Part shown: positions 1 through 10,241 of the stretch, in pieces | Layout: each line of letters starts with the position of its first letter | Position numbering within the stretch: the first letter of the stretch is position 1 | Assembly: GCA_963930775.1 (NCBI GenBank) | Contig: OZ005707.1 | Location: 6,510,001 to 6,574,000, forward strand | Reading direction: 5' to 3' | Source of the DNA: Cliona cf. orientalis | Taxonomy: Eukaryota > Porifera > Demospongiae > Clionaida > Clionaidae | DNA: 64,000 nt | Made by a program: the position numbers and the translations under genes | Notes under the pieces: model-generated | Seen by the model: the letters and a program-made list of their open reading frames with translations, nothing else | What the model was told of the DNA's origin: nothing | Database searches by the model: none

Positions 1-1473
1 GTACATGTACATGTACATGTATTAGGAGACTCACTACAGTACTAGAGCTCTGTAGAGCATATACCCCGTGCCACGCAATCTGTTTTGCAGGCTTGTTTTG
101 CACGTGCCACGGGGTACATGTAACTACCATCAACCATGTCCATATCAACCATACCTTGGTAGTCTCGCTAGCTGGTGAGAGAGAGTGGCTGACTTGTCCG
201 AGCAAACTGGACATGTGTACTCCACCTCCTCCGCCTGTGTGTGCGTGTGTACGAGTATTTTAGAGAAAAAAGTGTTCATATTATTATACATGTATTATAC
301 ATGTACACCTGCATGTAATTATGCGTAATAATATGAGTGAACAATGTACGCATGTGTGAGAGACAAAGAAGGAAGGGAGGGGGTATATTGTATATGCATG
401 ACTAGCCATAGCATAGTAGCTAAAGTTTTTATAGGCAAATTGCCGGCTACCAGAGGCCAGAGGTGTGGGTGATCATAGAGTACATAGAGCCTGACGATGA
501 AAGGGGGTCATAGGTCAACAAAACAGTTCCATAACCTTTACCGCTTGGGTACACTCGACCATGCATTTCATGCCATGCGACTAATAGTATTATGGAAGAG
601 AAGACAGATTATCAATGTGAGTATTGTGTCTGATAGAATGTCATGTAGCTGACTTACGGAGAAGTAGAGATCAAAGAGTTGCTGCAAGTTAGCTTGCTCA
701 TTCGGCTTCAGAAGAACACTGCAGTTGGGGGGGGGGGGGGGGGGGGGGGGTGGGGAGAAGAGGGAGGGAACAAATGTCTGTAACATCAATCCGGTAATGG
801 TCTCTAAGGACACATGCACGGTACATGCAGACCATAGCCACACCCCCAGGAAGTGACTGGATAATTTAATTTTTATCTACTATGTTTTGCCTGTACGTTC
901 ATACACAACGTAAATATTAGCCCTGTATTGTTCACATGAGACCCTTTGTCCTGATTGGTTGTATCATAGAAAAGGGCCTATAACAGAACTCGGTCAAAAC
1001 TGAACCACTTGCGAATAAATATTTACTCTGAGATTACTACGTAGGTGTCAGCAAGGACTTATCAAGTTGGTGTTAGCAGTGTCTATCTTCTTAGAAGTGT
1101 TTGCAATCACAAATCTCCCAACCTACATGTACAATGTTATACCTTGTGATGACCATAATATTTCCCCGTACAATTTGTATTCGATATGGACCCGAGGAGA
1201 AATGCCAGTGTATATTATAAGTATACAGAGATGGTCAATGTTCCATACACTTGGACAATGGACAATAGTATTATAATGTGCACGCTGGGAGCATTTTCAC
1301 AAACATTAACATAATTACATAAACAGAGAATACAATTACATAAACAGAGAATATAATCACATAACAAAACTATAAGCAAGATCTTGTAAACTATAGCTCT
1401 ATAGTTTTAGCCTGGGTGATGGATGGCTACAGCCTGATACATGAATTCACCGCAAAAGTAGCTACATCTATAC

Positions 1474-1509
<36 letters not shown>

Positions 1510-4500
1510 ACACACAAACTGTCAGTAAGATGATGGCTGGTTCACACCTGCAGTATCTAACTCCAGGATGGAATCTCGAAATTTACACTCGGACCGCTGG
1601 GGACTAGAGCGATAGTCTGAAGATATGCTCTCTCTTTCGCTAGCGACGCTGCACTCTGAGTCTCTACTATGGTTGCTAATGACGACGGCATCGAGAGATT
1701 TCGACCACCGTGTGTGGAGTTTGTCCGTCTGGACCCTCTCATGCAACACGAGGAAAAATTCCCACGCAATAATCGCACAAAACTTGATGAGAGCAAACGT
1801 GAGACAGACACACGTCACGGCCACTCTAGCGTCTTCGTTGTACTTGTAATACAGCGTGCCGCAGACTAGCAGGATGAGGTTGATCAAGAAGGACGATTCA
1901 AGGATAAACACTAGCTTTCTCTTGTACACTTGCATGCAGTTCATGTAGCTTAGAAGAAGCATTAGGACACCGAGCAGTACCAACACACCTATGGCAGGGA
2001 CCGTTTGGAGGGTGAGCGAGGAGACTAGCAGGAGGGCTCCTTGCGATAAGAGCAGAGTTCCAAACCAGTAGTGATGTCTGTCCTTTAGCGGGGCAAAGTA
2101 TGCATCGTAGACGGGTTTGTATTTGGCCAGCTGTCTCAAAGGTCGGTGGTGGTCGACCTTTCTCAACCACTGCATCAGGAACAGAATGAACGTGTAGGGT
2201 GCCCAGAGAAAGATCAGGCAAGCTAGCGCCACTAGGAGCAGAAAGATGTGCGGAAAATGGCCGTACACAAGATTACCGTCCACCGCCCAGACGCTTATTG
2301 TGCGATTATCGGGGTAAGTTGTGAGATCTGTCAGTTTCATGGCAGTGATGATGATACGAAGGAGCTTGGCGTAAGAGAGAAAGAGGAGGGTGGCCAGAGT
2401 TGGAACGGAACGATTTCCAAAGAGTTTGGAAAGCTTTGAGGAGAAACGAACACCAAGAAGGAACAGCGCTGCCGTGTAGAGAGGGAAGAGGTACTGAAGC
2501 CAGTTTCTCCAGAAGGCAGTCAAACCACTGAAGAAGCACGCCTGGATCCCAAAATCAAGATTGAGCCAGGCCATGAAGACGGATAAAAATTTCAAATAGC
2601 CAACCTCTCTCTCGGGAATCAAAATACTCTGATAGGCCCACACGATATTGGCGTAGAATATGAGCCCATTGATCATACCCTGAGTGACGGTGAGATTGAG
2701 TACACTTATCAGCAACACCAACAAGGGACCGGCAGCTGCAAAAAATAGTAGAAGAGCGACATTATTGTTGTTTGAACACTTCACACAGTCTGACGACCCC
2801 AGAGCCAGACTGTAGCCATCTCTACAGCCGCCGCAGAGCTGCCCAGCGTGGTTGAAGGCACACTGGGCATCGGGGTCACTTTCGACGTTGAACCACTTGT
2901 TGGTCCCGTCACAGTGGGAAGGGGGGCAGAGTTGACCGTATATGATGCCACTCTCGTGCGTGGCCACCCACATGGTGTTGTTCCATGGGATGTGCATGTA
3001 GCCCGTGCCGTTTATGATGTCACATTCTATACCGTTTTCGGACAGGACGGGGTAACAGTCGCAGCCGGAGCCGGGATGGTTGTCGACACCCCACAAGAGG
3101 GCAAATCCGGGGGGACAGGGGAGGAGAGAGACGTTGATAAAGACTGGAGTGTTTAGGAGATGGTACTCAATGAATCGGTGTGTCTCAAAGTTGGCTATCT
3201 GTTGCTCAAGGCGATCTTCGTCATAGGCATCTTCAGACACTCGGCCAAATGAAGCTCTGAGGTAGAGAACTACTGCCTCATCAGCAGAGTAGAGAGTAAA
3301 GCTGACTTTACCGCACGTGGAGCTATCGTTGATCACTTGGTTTTGCTGGGTGGAGGGGAGGAGAGAGGAGGAAGAGGAGAAGGATTGGGAGGAATTCAAA
3401 GGATAAAGAAAGTCAGTATACACCACACCAACAGTCTGACCAAAATCTCCTCCTACCATGGCGACGGGTAGGGAGAATGTTTCACCAGGATAAATCGTAC
3501 GATCTAGAAAGATGTACGAAATGTTCGAGCACTGTGGTCGACCGGAACTATCACATACGCACACACGAGTTGGGCTGGAAGAAATCGAAGACGTGCTGCT
3601 GTCACCCAGAAAGTGAAAAAACTTTATCGCATTGGAACTCTTACAATAGCCACCATCATTACTTTCGTCATCTACAAAACAGTTGTCCATCAAAGAGGCG
3701 CCGTATATATCATTTCCACCAATGGGAGCCGAGTTGTTGATGAAAGTAATACTATACTCACCACCACTGGCACAGTCTAACAGTCGATAGAAGCAAGACC
3801 GCCGGACAAAGGATTGAGCCAGAATTCCATTCCGTCCCATGAAGGGTTCAACGTGTATTGCCCCTCCAGTATCACGTACCGAATTGTGGCTAAAATTGAC
3901 ATTTGTACCATTAGCAATGTCAATAGTTGATGAGTAGAGGGCAAGGGCACCTCCCCTAGTGCCGAAATTATCGCTAAAAGTGACGTTTCCCGCAAGAGTT
4001 ACGGTGCTGTAGTAAGCCACGAGCGCCGAGTTTTTGTTGTTCATGAACCGAGACGTGCCCACTAAGGAGACGTTACTTTTGTATGCGGTGAAGCCGTTTT
4101 TGTGAAATTCACTGTCTTCGATGGTGATGTTGTCCACAGGGGCTGCAGTCACTGTGCCGTGAGACACACATCTCGTCAGTTTAACTTCGGCAGCTCCGAT
4201 GAGGTAGACTTCAGTGCCCTGAGAGAATATGGTGTCTTCTATGTAGCCAGTAGCGAGTGGAGAAACTATAATCACGTCACTTCCAGATAACTCCAATGAT
4301 GTGATTTCAAACGTCAGAGGCGCTTCCAAATTGGCTGAGAAAAATCGTAACTCCGAATCACAGAATGTCAAATTTGCAACCTTCAGTGTGACAGAGCTGT
4401 TCACTGTTAGGTTTAGAAAGTGAACTTCACTCCTGTTCCCTTTCATCGTAAGACCAGAAGCTTCTCCTATACTCAACTGAGAGCCACGTGGTGCAGTATG

Positions 4501-7500
4501 AACACCCTTCATAAATAGCATGGCAATACTACTAGTGTTAGCACCGTCATGGTGGTAGCTGTCCCAGAAAGAGATGTAGTGAGAGAGATTGGCACAGGGT
4601 TCTCCTGGACAGGGCAGGGAAGCAGACGGAGTGACATAGAGCTGCAGCTGCTCTGCTACTGAAGGTTTAACTCCTCCTAAGAAGAGACACACTGAGACTA
4701 CACAAGAAAGTAGACTACTATACATGTACTTCAACATCTTGAATTTGGGTTCTTCTTGGACTGACTGCAGCTGTCAATGTTTGTGGTGAGGTCACAAGAC
4801 CAGGATGCCACACATACCTCAACAGCAAGTATATTAAGGGGCCCACACCAAGGAAGGCAAGGTCAGGGTTCAATGTAAACAAGCCAATGACCAATTTAGG
4901 ACTCAGGTCACAGAATACCCACACTTAAAAGGCCACAAAGATCATATTTTTTGCTACCAGTCTAAGGTTTCGCAAAATTGATGCACTCAGGAAGTGATGA
5001 CCATTACCTTATACATGAAAGCTATAATATTGACCCATTGAAAGCAAAAACCAACCTTAAGGTTAGTGCAAAATGATCCACTAGGTAATGTAGAATCCAT
5101 TAGTCATCATATTATCGTATGTTATGTAAGAAAAAAATTGATGATAGAAGCCAAAATGTATAAAAATATTACAATGCATAGTCTGTTAATATTTCATTAC
5201 TCAAGTTTACTTTAAATCTACGAAATGAGCAATCACAAGATTGTTTATCGGCACCATAAAAATTAGACTAGAGTTCTTCGATTAGCTGCAGGGTTTTAGC
5301 ATCTGAAACAACCAAGGTAGCTGTGTTCAAGGCTACCATTGTGCATGTATTACTGAGTCAGCACCACGTGTTTTTAGGATTGTATATATACGGGATCGTC
5401 ATGCCATAAATGCTAACTCGTGAAAAAAAGTTGTTCTACGGACAGCGGAAGTACCCAGCTTCAACAATACGGCATGATCTCAAATTCGCAAAAATTTATC
5501 CAATATCACTATTTTTAATAAATAATTAAAACATTAACCCACCTCTTGGGAAGCTGGAGGGCAAAGTCGTAGATCTTCTCTGTGTTGGTGGTGACCTTTC
5601 CACAGCTGTAGAGGTCAAAGGTGACCGTACATGTACATGCAAAGCATAAACGAAATAGTTCATACTGTTACATTTTGACTAGCTACAACAGCTTACCCTT
5701 TACAGGTGATGGTGTGCTTGATATCACATTCAAAGTTTCTGACCACTGGAGACCAGTTACCCTGATCCTGCACAGATTATCCATCCATTACACGTGCATA
5801 CACATGCACACTCTAATCCTGTACCCAGGCCACTCCCAGCTTTAAAATAATATTATTATTGTGTCATACACTGAAAAGTAGCTTTTCATGTGTACATTAC
5901 TCGAATAGCTAGGAGTGGTCTAGGGATGGGCGTGCATACACACGTACACACAGTGTAACTCCCTCACATCTGTATTGTTGTTATCACTGGACTTGCAAAT
6001 GTGGCCCAGGTCATCCTGAAGTTGGTCCAGGCACTGACTCAGTAGCTCATGGGCGTCCTACATTGATAGGATGATGTGGTGAAGTGTAAAATTTAACGTT
6101 TGTTCTAGTTGATGATCACAATATCCATCATTCTTACTTGCTGCCTGTAGCCTAGGAACTTTGAGGCTCTTGCAGAAATGGCTGTCTTGATCTTCTTCAG
6201 CAAGATGCGCTGGGATTCAAACGTGTCTTTGGATCTCTTCGACTTGAGCAATAGAAACATCATCCTGAAATAAATGGACAGAAATAATACAGAGGGAGGG
6301 GGAGAGAGGAACGGAGAGAGAGAGAAGGGGGGAGAATGGGAGAGAGAGAAGAGAGTAAGAAATAAGGGAGAGAGAGGGAGGGAGAGAGAGGTCAGCTGCA
6401 CCTGTAGAGAGAGTTAGGATGGACAGCCTTGACCAGTTGGTAATGGAGCAAGTCCTCTGCAAATGGCTCCAGCCCCAGCAGTGACTGAAGGACAGCATTC
6501 ATGTAGCACGTGTTGCCAAGGTTGGCAAACCTGCAGCAGCGAAAGATATTCTGTATTAAATACTTGTTAGGCTGACATGCCTTATGATTGCTAGCTAGGG
6601 CTTGTAGACTCCTAGCCTCTTGTATCAATTATTCAGCACACACCACTGCAGTTATTTTCTCAACCATAAAACTTCATTCTATGTTCACCTCAGTATAATG
6701 GCAGTGTGTCACTGTATGTGTCTTACCCTTCCATGTCATCCGACGTTCTTGCTGCTGAGCTTGGATAGTGGAAGGTGGAGGAGGGTGGCTGGGAGAGCAG
6801 ATCAGCCAAAGGAGACCGAGAAGAAGCGGCCAATGGCTGCCTGGAAAGAGAAAGAAACAAAAACACATAATATTGTTACACGTAGCTTGATGGTACCACT
6901 GCAGGTGTTAAATAAAAGCAACAAGCACTAAAATTGATATTTATCGTAGATCTATTACCAAACTTTTGTACGACAAATTTTTGTCAAAAATTTCATAGCT
7001 GCCATAGACTACAAATTTATGGCACACAGCTACATTGCGTATGTACCAATAATTAGGTAAAAGAAGCTTACAACACTTACCTTTTTGGCTGCTGAAAGTC
7101 ATTCTCATCCCCAGCAGCAGTGGCGTTCACCGGTAGCTGATGGGGACCCAAGTCCACCGAGAGATTTCTCCTCACAGAAGATGACTTAAAGTAAGCGCTG
7201 CCAGATACCCTACTTGAGGCGGGAGAGACCCCCACCTGCTGTTTCTGGCTGGGGAGAAACGAGTCCACTGGAGGAGCAGAGTAGAAACTACCTGTACACC
7301 AATACAGCACAATAATACCATAATTTGCAAATTTTTCATTACCGTATAGCCGGAAATATTGACGGGAATTAAATTTGGCGGTTGAGCCCAAAATCACTAT
7401 TGCAAGAATATTAGCGGATTTAAATTTAGCGGTTCGGTACGGGATTTCCATACATATGTATGCGAGTAGGAAATTTTGATGGATTTTTAATTTGACAGTT

Positions 7501-8494
7501 GTAGTATGGACCGCCAAACCGCGAAATTTTCCGGCTATACGGTATTCTGTTTTGCTACACAGTATATCTGGCACAAATGTTATAATAATTATGTACCTGT
7601 CTGTTTGGTTGACTTGGAGCTGGTGCCCTGTGCAGCTTCCACCATGGCCGCACCTCGTGAGTAAGGGGCTTGTGTTCTATCACGACGAAGAAAATAATTA
7701 GTCACGATTATACGAGAGTCCTGAGGGGGAGAAAGGTCGCTCACCTTGAACTTATACCCAGCGGTGGTCTTCTCTTGCCACTACTGTTGGATAAAGCCAC
7801 ACCCCTCTGACTGGACATAGCGTTCCTAGTTGGAGTAACATCACGACCTACAGTGTTCATTTAAAACTTGAAAAATGCTAAAAATGCTAATTTATAACAC
7901 CACATAAGACTACTAGCCATTTCCCCTACTCCTCCCTTTGCCATACACACACACACACACACACTAGAGCACTTCCTTTCTTACCGCTAAGACTCTTTCC
8001 AGCTCTCAATCTTTCCAACATTTCATAGAGCTTTATTAGAGCAGGTTTGTCCTTGGCATCATTGATAACAACCATGTTCCAGTTCACCTTCTCAAAATTG
8101 ACTGTTAGATGACCCTCTTCCACACGTTGAGCTGCCATACTCCCTATGTTACTGGGAGAAAACTGTATGTGTGTGTGTGTGTGTGTGTATAAAAACACAT
8201 AAACATGGACCACCATACTTTAAATTATTTATACAACTGTGTATTAAAGCTTATAGGAGAGAGAGAGAGAGACAGAGAGAGAGAGACGGGGGGAGGGAGG
8301 GAGAGTGTGTGTGTACTCACCCTCATTGTCTTCTTCCCTCCTGTTGCACGCAGTATGACTTGAAAGCACAGTCTGTCGCCGTTGGACCGGAAGGATAACT
8401 CACAGTTGTGGCCCCTCGGAGGGCCTTTTCCATCGTAGACTTTGAGAGAACAGTGAAAACTAAGCCAAGTTTCAAAATCCATCTTGGGATCCAT
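1..8494 (-). CDS. USP37: USP37-like ubiquitin-specific protease, 3' end outside window
   Basis: Deubiquitinase of the USP37/USP26/USP29 group, which in vertebrates removes ubiquitin chains from cell-cycle and replication proteins. Exons, 5' to 3': 8494-8321, 8162-7985, 7847-7745, 7676-7597, 7291-7081, 6840-6727, 6530-6402, 6264-6138, 6057-5968, 5767-5697, 5605-5543, 718-658. All junctions are GT-AG and keep phase. Exons 1-2 match the N-terminal PH-like domain (start MDPKMDFETW). Exon 7 has the catalytic Cys box GNTCYMN at about residue 293. Exons 8-9 carry GYRQQDAHELLSQCLDQL, typical of USP37, and exons 10-11 have a zinc-finger-like CK-x-CGK stretch. The last visible exon ends in DLYFS followed by a perfect GTAAGT donor. 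The His box and UIMs must lie beyond position 1. The 4.8 kb intron between exons 11 and 12 contains another complete gene. The start lies 169 bp from a divergent NLR pseudogene. Confidence 0.88.
658..718 (-). CDS. USP37: USP37-like exon 12, on the far side of the nested gene
   Basis: A 61 bp exon translating to about 20 residues ending QQLFDLYFS. It has a C-tract acceptor ending in CTGCAG and a GTAAGT donor. Exon 11 ends in phase 2 (AG) and this exon needs exactly one base to complete a codon, so the junction is in frame. In human USP37 the zinc-finger and 'LP' segment is followed by a DSLDLFF-like segment, which fits. It is short, so similarity alone is weak; phase and splice sites carry the case. 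Confidence 0.68.
719..1521. other. USP37 intron remainder, non-coding
   Basis: Contains a poly-G run (about 727-750, read as a C-tract in front of USP37 exon 12) and a (CA)n microsatellite at about 1478-1515. The small open frames here are low-complexity or without recognisable similarity. This is also the 3' flank of the nested gene. Confidence 0.5.
1522..4737 (-). CDS. Beta-helix / multi-TM surface protein, intronless, nested in USP37 intron
   Basis: A single open frame of 1071 residues. A signal peptide (about residues 1-28) is followed by some 350 residues with many N-glycosylation sites and repeated short strands of right-handed parallel beta-helix type (GGALALYSS, GGAIHVE). A Cys-rich membrane-proximal segment (CGGCRDGYSLALGSSDCVKC) follows. 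Then come roughly 8-9 hydrophobic helices with family-like motifs (LNLTVTQGMINGLIFYANIV, LLFLSYAKLL, then a RHHYWFG segment) and a Ser-rich cytoplasmic tail of about 80 residues. I recognise this architecture from large uncharacterised families in sponges and anthozoans. Function is unknown: a receptor or channel-like membrane protein is inference only. No introns, unlike almost every neighbour. It lies entirely inside the 4.8 kb USP37 intron on the same strand, so it needs its own promoter upstream of 4737. Confidence 0.85.
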   Translation of the reverse strand: MLKYMYSSLLSCVVSVCLFLGGVKPSVAEQLQLYVTPSASLPCPGEPCANLSHYISFWDSYHHDGANTSSIAMLFMKGVHTAPRGSQLSIGEASGLTMKGNRSEVHFLNLTVNSSVTLKVANLTFCDSELRFFSANLEAPLTFEITSLELSGSDVIIVSPLATGYIEDTIFSQGTEVYLIGAAEVKLTRCVSHGTVTAAPVDNITIEDSEFHKNGFTAYKSNVSLVGTSRFMNNKNSALVAYYSTVTLAGNVTFSDNFGTRGGALALYSSTIDIANGTNVNFSHNSVRDTGGAIHVEPFMGRNGILAQSFVRRSCFYRLLDCASGGEYSITFINNSAPIGGNDIYGASLMDNCFVDDESNDGGYCKSSNAIKFFHFLGDSSTSSISSSPTRVCVCDSSGRPQCSNISYIFLDRTIYPGETFSLPVAMVGGDFGQTVGVVYTDFLYPLNSSQSFSSSSSLLPSTQQNQVINDSSTCGKVSFTLYSADEAVVLYLRASFGRVSEDAYDEDRLEQQIANFETHRFIEYHLLNTPVFINVSLLPCPPGFALLWGVDNHPGSGCDCYPVLSENGIECDIINGTGYMHIPWNNTMWVATHESGIIYGQLCPPSHCDGTNKWFNVESDPDAQCAFNHAGQLCGGCRDGYSLALGSSDCVKCSNNNNVALLLFFAAAGPLLVLLISVLNLTVTQGMINGLIFYANIVWAYQSILIPEREVGYLKFLSVFMAWLNLDFGIQACFFSGLTAFWRNWLQYLFPLYTAALFLLGVRFSSKLSKLFGNRSVPTLATLLFLSYAKLLRIIITAMKLTDLTTYPDNRTISVWAVDGNLVYGHFPHIFLLLVALACLIFLWAPYTFILFLMQWLRKVDHHRPLRQLAKYKPVYDAYFAPLKDRHHYWFGTLLLSQGALLLVSSLTLQTVPAIGVLVLLGVLMLLLSYMNCMQVYKRKLVFILESSFLINLILLVCGTLYYKYNEDARVAVTCVCLTFALIKFCAIIAWEFFLVLHERVQTDKLHTRWSKSLDAVVISNHSRDSECSVASERESISSDYRSSPQRSECKFRDSILELDTAGVNQPSSY
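4738..5542 (-). promoter_or_regulatory. Probable promoter/5' flank of the nested beta-helix gene
   Basis: AT-rich non-coding DNA between USP37 exon 11 and the ATG of the nested gene. It shows no exon of either gene. It must hold the start signals of the nested gene if that gene is transcribed independently. No clear TATA box can be assigned; a TATATATA-like stretch near 5388 is one candidate. Assignment is by position only. Confidence 0.3.
7340..7544. mobile_element. MITE, TACCGTAT family, copy 1
   Basis: A 205 bp element whose ends are inverted copies of TACCGTATAGCCGG; the outermost TA at each end could be a TA target duplication as in Tc1/mariner-type elements. The interior is AT-rich with repeated 'AAATTTGGCGG'-like words. 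It fills two thirds of the 305 bp USP37 intron between exons 4 and 5. A diverged relative lies at 42718-42939. Confidence 0.7.
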
Positions 8495-8663
8495 GTTTCA
8501 GTTTATTTGGCGGGTAAACAGCGCAGGTCACGTGACTTGAACAGCGGCGCAGCGCAAAGTACGCACGTAGCGCATGCGCACAAGCTTGAGGCAGGGCCGA
8601 GGTATGTGGGTGTGTCCATAGTGTAAATTCACTTCCGGACATCTCCAAGCTAGCTACGTAGCG
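8495..8663. promoter_or_regulatory. Divergent promoter, USP37 / NLR pseudogene
   Basis: 169 bp between two start codons on opposite strands. Locally GC-richer than the introns, with several GCGC-type dinucleotides around 8530-8580 and no TATA box. A shared bidirectional promoter is inferred from spacing. Confidence 0.45.
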
Positions 8664-9724
8664 ATGGCTGAAAGAGACGCACCTAAGACCGATGGACTAG
8701 TAACACCGATTTCTCAAGACCAACCCATCACACAGCATGCAGTGGCGAGTGGTGATGATCAAACGCTAGTTCAGTTTTCCAGCTACCTGAAGGAGCAGAA
8801 CTTACAGATCAACGCCACTCAGAGGTGGTCTGTTCCCTCACTAAGCCCAAAAGCCTTCAACCTGGTTACTGCCAAAAAAGCATATTTCCGTCGCAAGATA
8901 ATTTGTCTACCAGACTACTTCAGCTCAAGTTGCGGATGACATTCTTTTCAAGAAATCGTCAATCGAACTGGAAAAACTCTTCGCGAGTGCTAAACTTGAA
9001 GGAGCTGAGGGAAATTTGATTTTGATAGAGGGTGGGCCTGGCTCTGGTAAGACTACACTCTCTGTGTATATCTGTCAGAGTTGGGGCAGAGGTGAGCTGT
9101 TTCAAGAGTTCACCATCGTCGTATTTGTCCAGCTGCGAGATCCAGCAGTGCAAAGTGCATGTGGTTTTGCCGACTTGCTTCCTTGTCAAGACTAAGAAAT
9201 GTCTGCACAAGTGGCTAGAGCAATTACAGATGTTAACGGTAGGGGCACGTTGTGGATACTCGACGGCTGGGATGAGCTCCCACAAAGCCTGTGTGAGGAA
9301 TCATTTCTAAGCGACATATTTGCCAGCCAATACAGAGATCCTATTGCTCAAAGCTCAGTGATTATAACAACTCGTCCAGAATGGTCTGGTAGTATTCTTA
9401 GGGTATTTAGGGAATTCGCCACTTTACGAATCGACCTATTGGGTTTTACTAGTGAGCAGCAGAGGCAGTACTTCACCGAGTGTCTGAAGGGTGACGCCAA
9501 ATCTGTGGATACGTTAGTAGAGAGGCTGAGTACAGACCCAGCTATGGGGGAGAGCTTCTATCTTCCTCTAAATGCTTCCATTATAGCCTACTGCTATGTG
9601 AATGATGGCACCATCCCTACCTCCGTACAAGGTATCTTTTCCTCTTTTATCGAGCACTGCCTCTCTCGCTACCAAAGTGAGAAACTTGGAAAGACAGCAC
9701 CACAAGCTAGCCTGCAATCATTAC

Positions 9725-10028
9725 CAGGGGCGTAGGCAGGATTATTGAAAGGGGGGTTACATTGGTAAGCACGCGCGCGAAGCGCGCGCGAAATTTTTAG
9801 ACCACGCCCATTTTTAGTTAACCACGCCCACATTTATGGCCGCGATCGTGACCTAGACCTCGAATATGGACGGTAGTGGTCGTTTTCTGGTGTGCAATAT
9901 TTAGAGAGGAATGAACTGACTTTGTCCTTTATGCCACAGAACTAAAGTAAGTGATAACTATTAATATATATAGAATAATAGGCCGTCAAAAGGGGGGTTC
10001 GATCGAACCCCCCCTGCCTACGCCCCTG
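9725..10028. mobile_element. MITE with CAGGGGCGTAGGCAGG ends, inside NLR
   Basis: A 304 bp element with perfect 16 bp terminal inverted repeats CAGGGGCGTAGGCAGG. TTACC occurs at the left junction (9721-9725) and again at 10033-10037; removing one copy plus the insert restores the NLR frame (codons TTA CCT CAA GAA). CAGGGG ends resemble hAT-type MITEs, but no clean 8 bp duplication is visible. The interior has a palindromic GCGCGCG core and no coding capacity. Relatives lie at 14901 and 48494. Confidence 0.85.
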
Positions 10029-10241
10029 AAATTTACCTCAAGAATTGCAGGCTCCTTTTGACGAGCTCTGTAAGGTAGCCTTCATGGGTATTGAGGAGAA
10101 TAGACTAGTATTCTCTCTTAGTGACTTGTCGATGATCAAAGATTTAGCGGAATTTTGTGAGGTGGGCCTACTTCAAGTAGCACCAAGCATTAGTGGTGAA
10201 GCGACACAGTACTATACAGCCGTTAAGCCAGCGGTCCAATT

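Noticed and set aside
568..843. Minus frame with a run of Pro
   Set aside because: The Pro run is the C-tract in front of USP37 exon 12; only 718-658 is supported as coding.
1625..4290. Several plus-strand frames of 60-100 residues
   Set aside because: Antisense shadows of the 1071-residue minus-strand gene; no family features.
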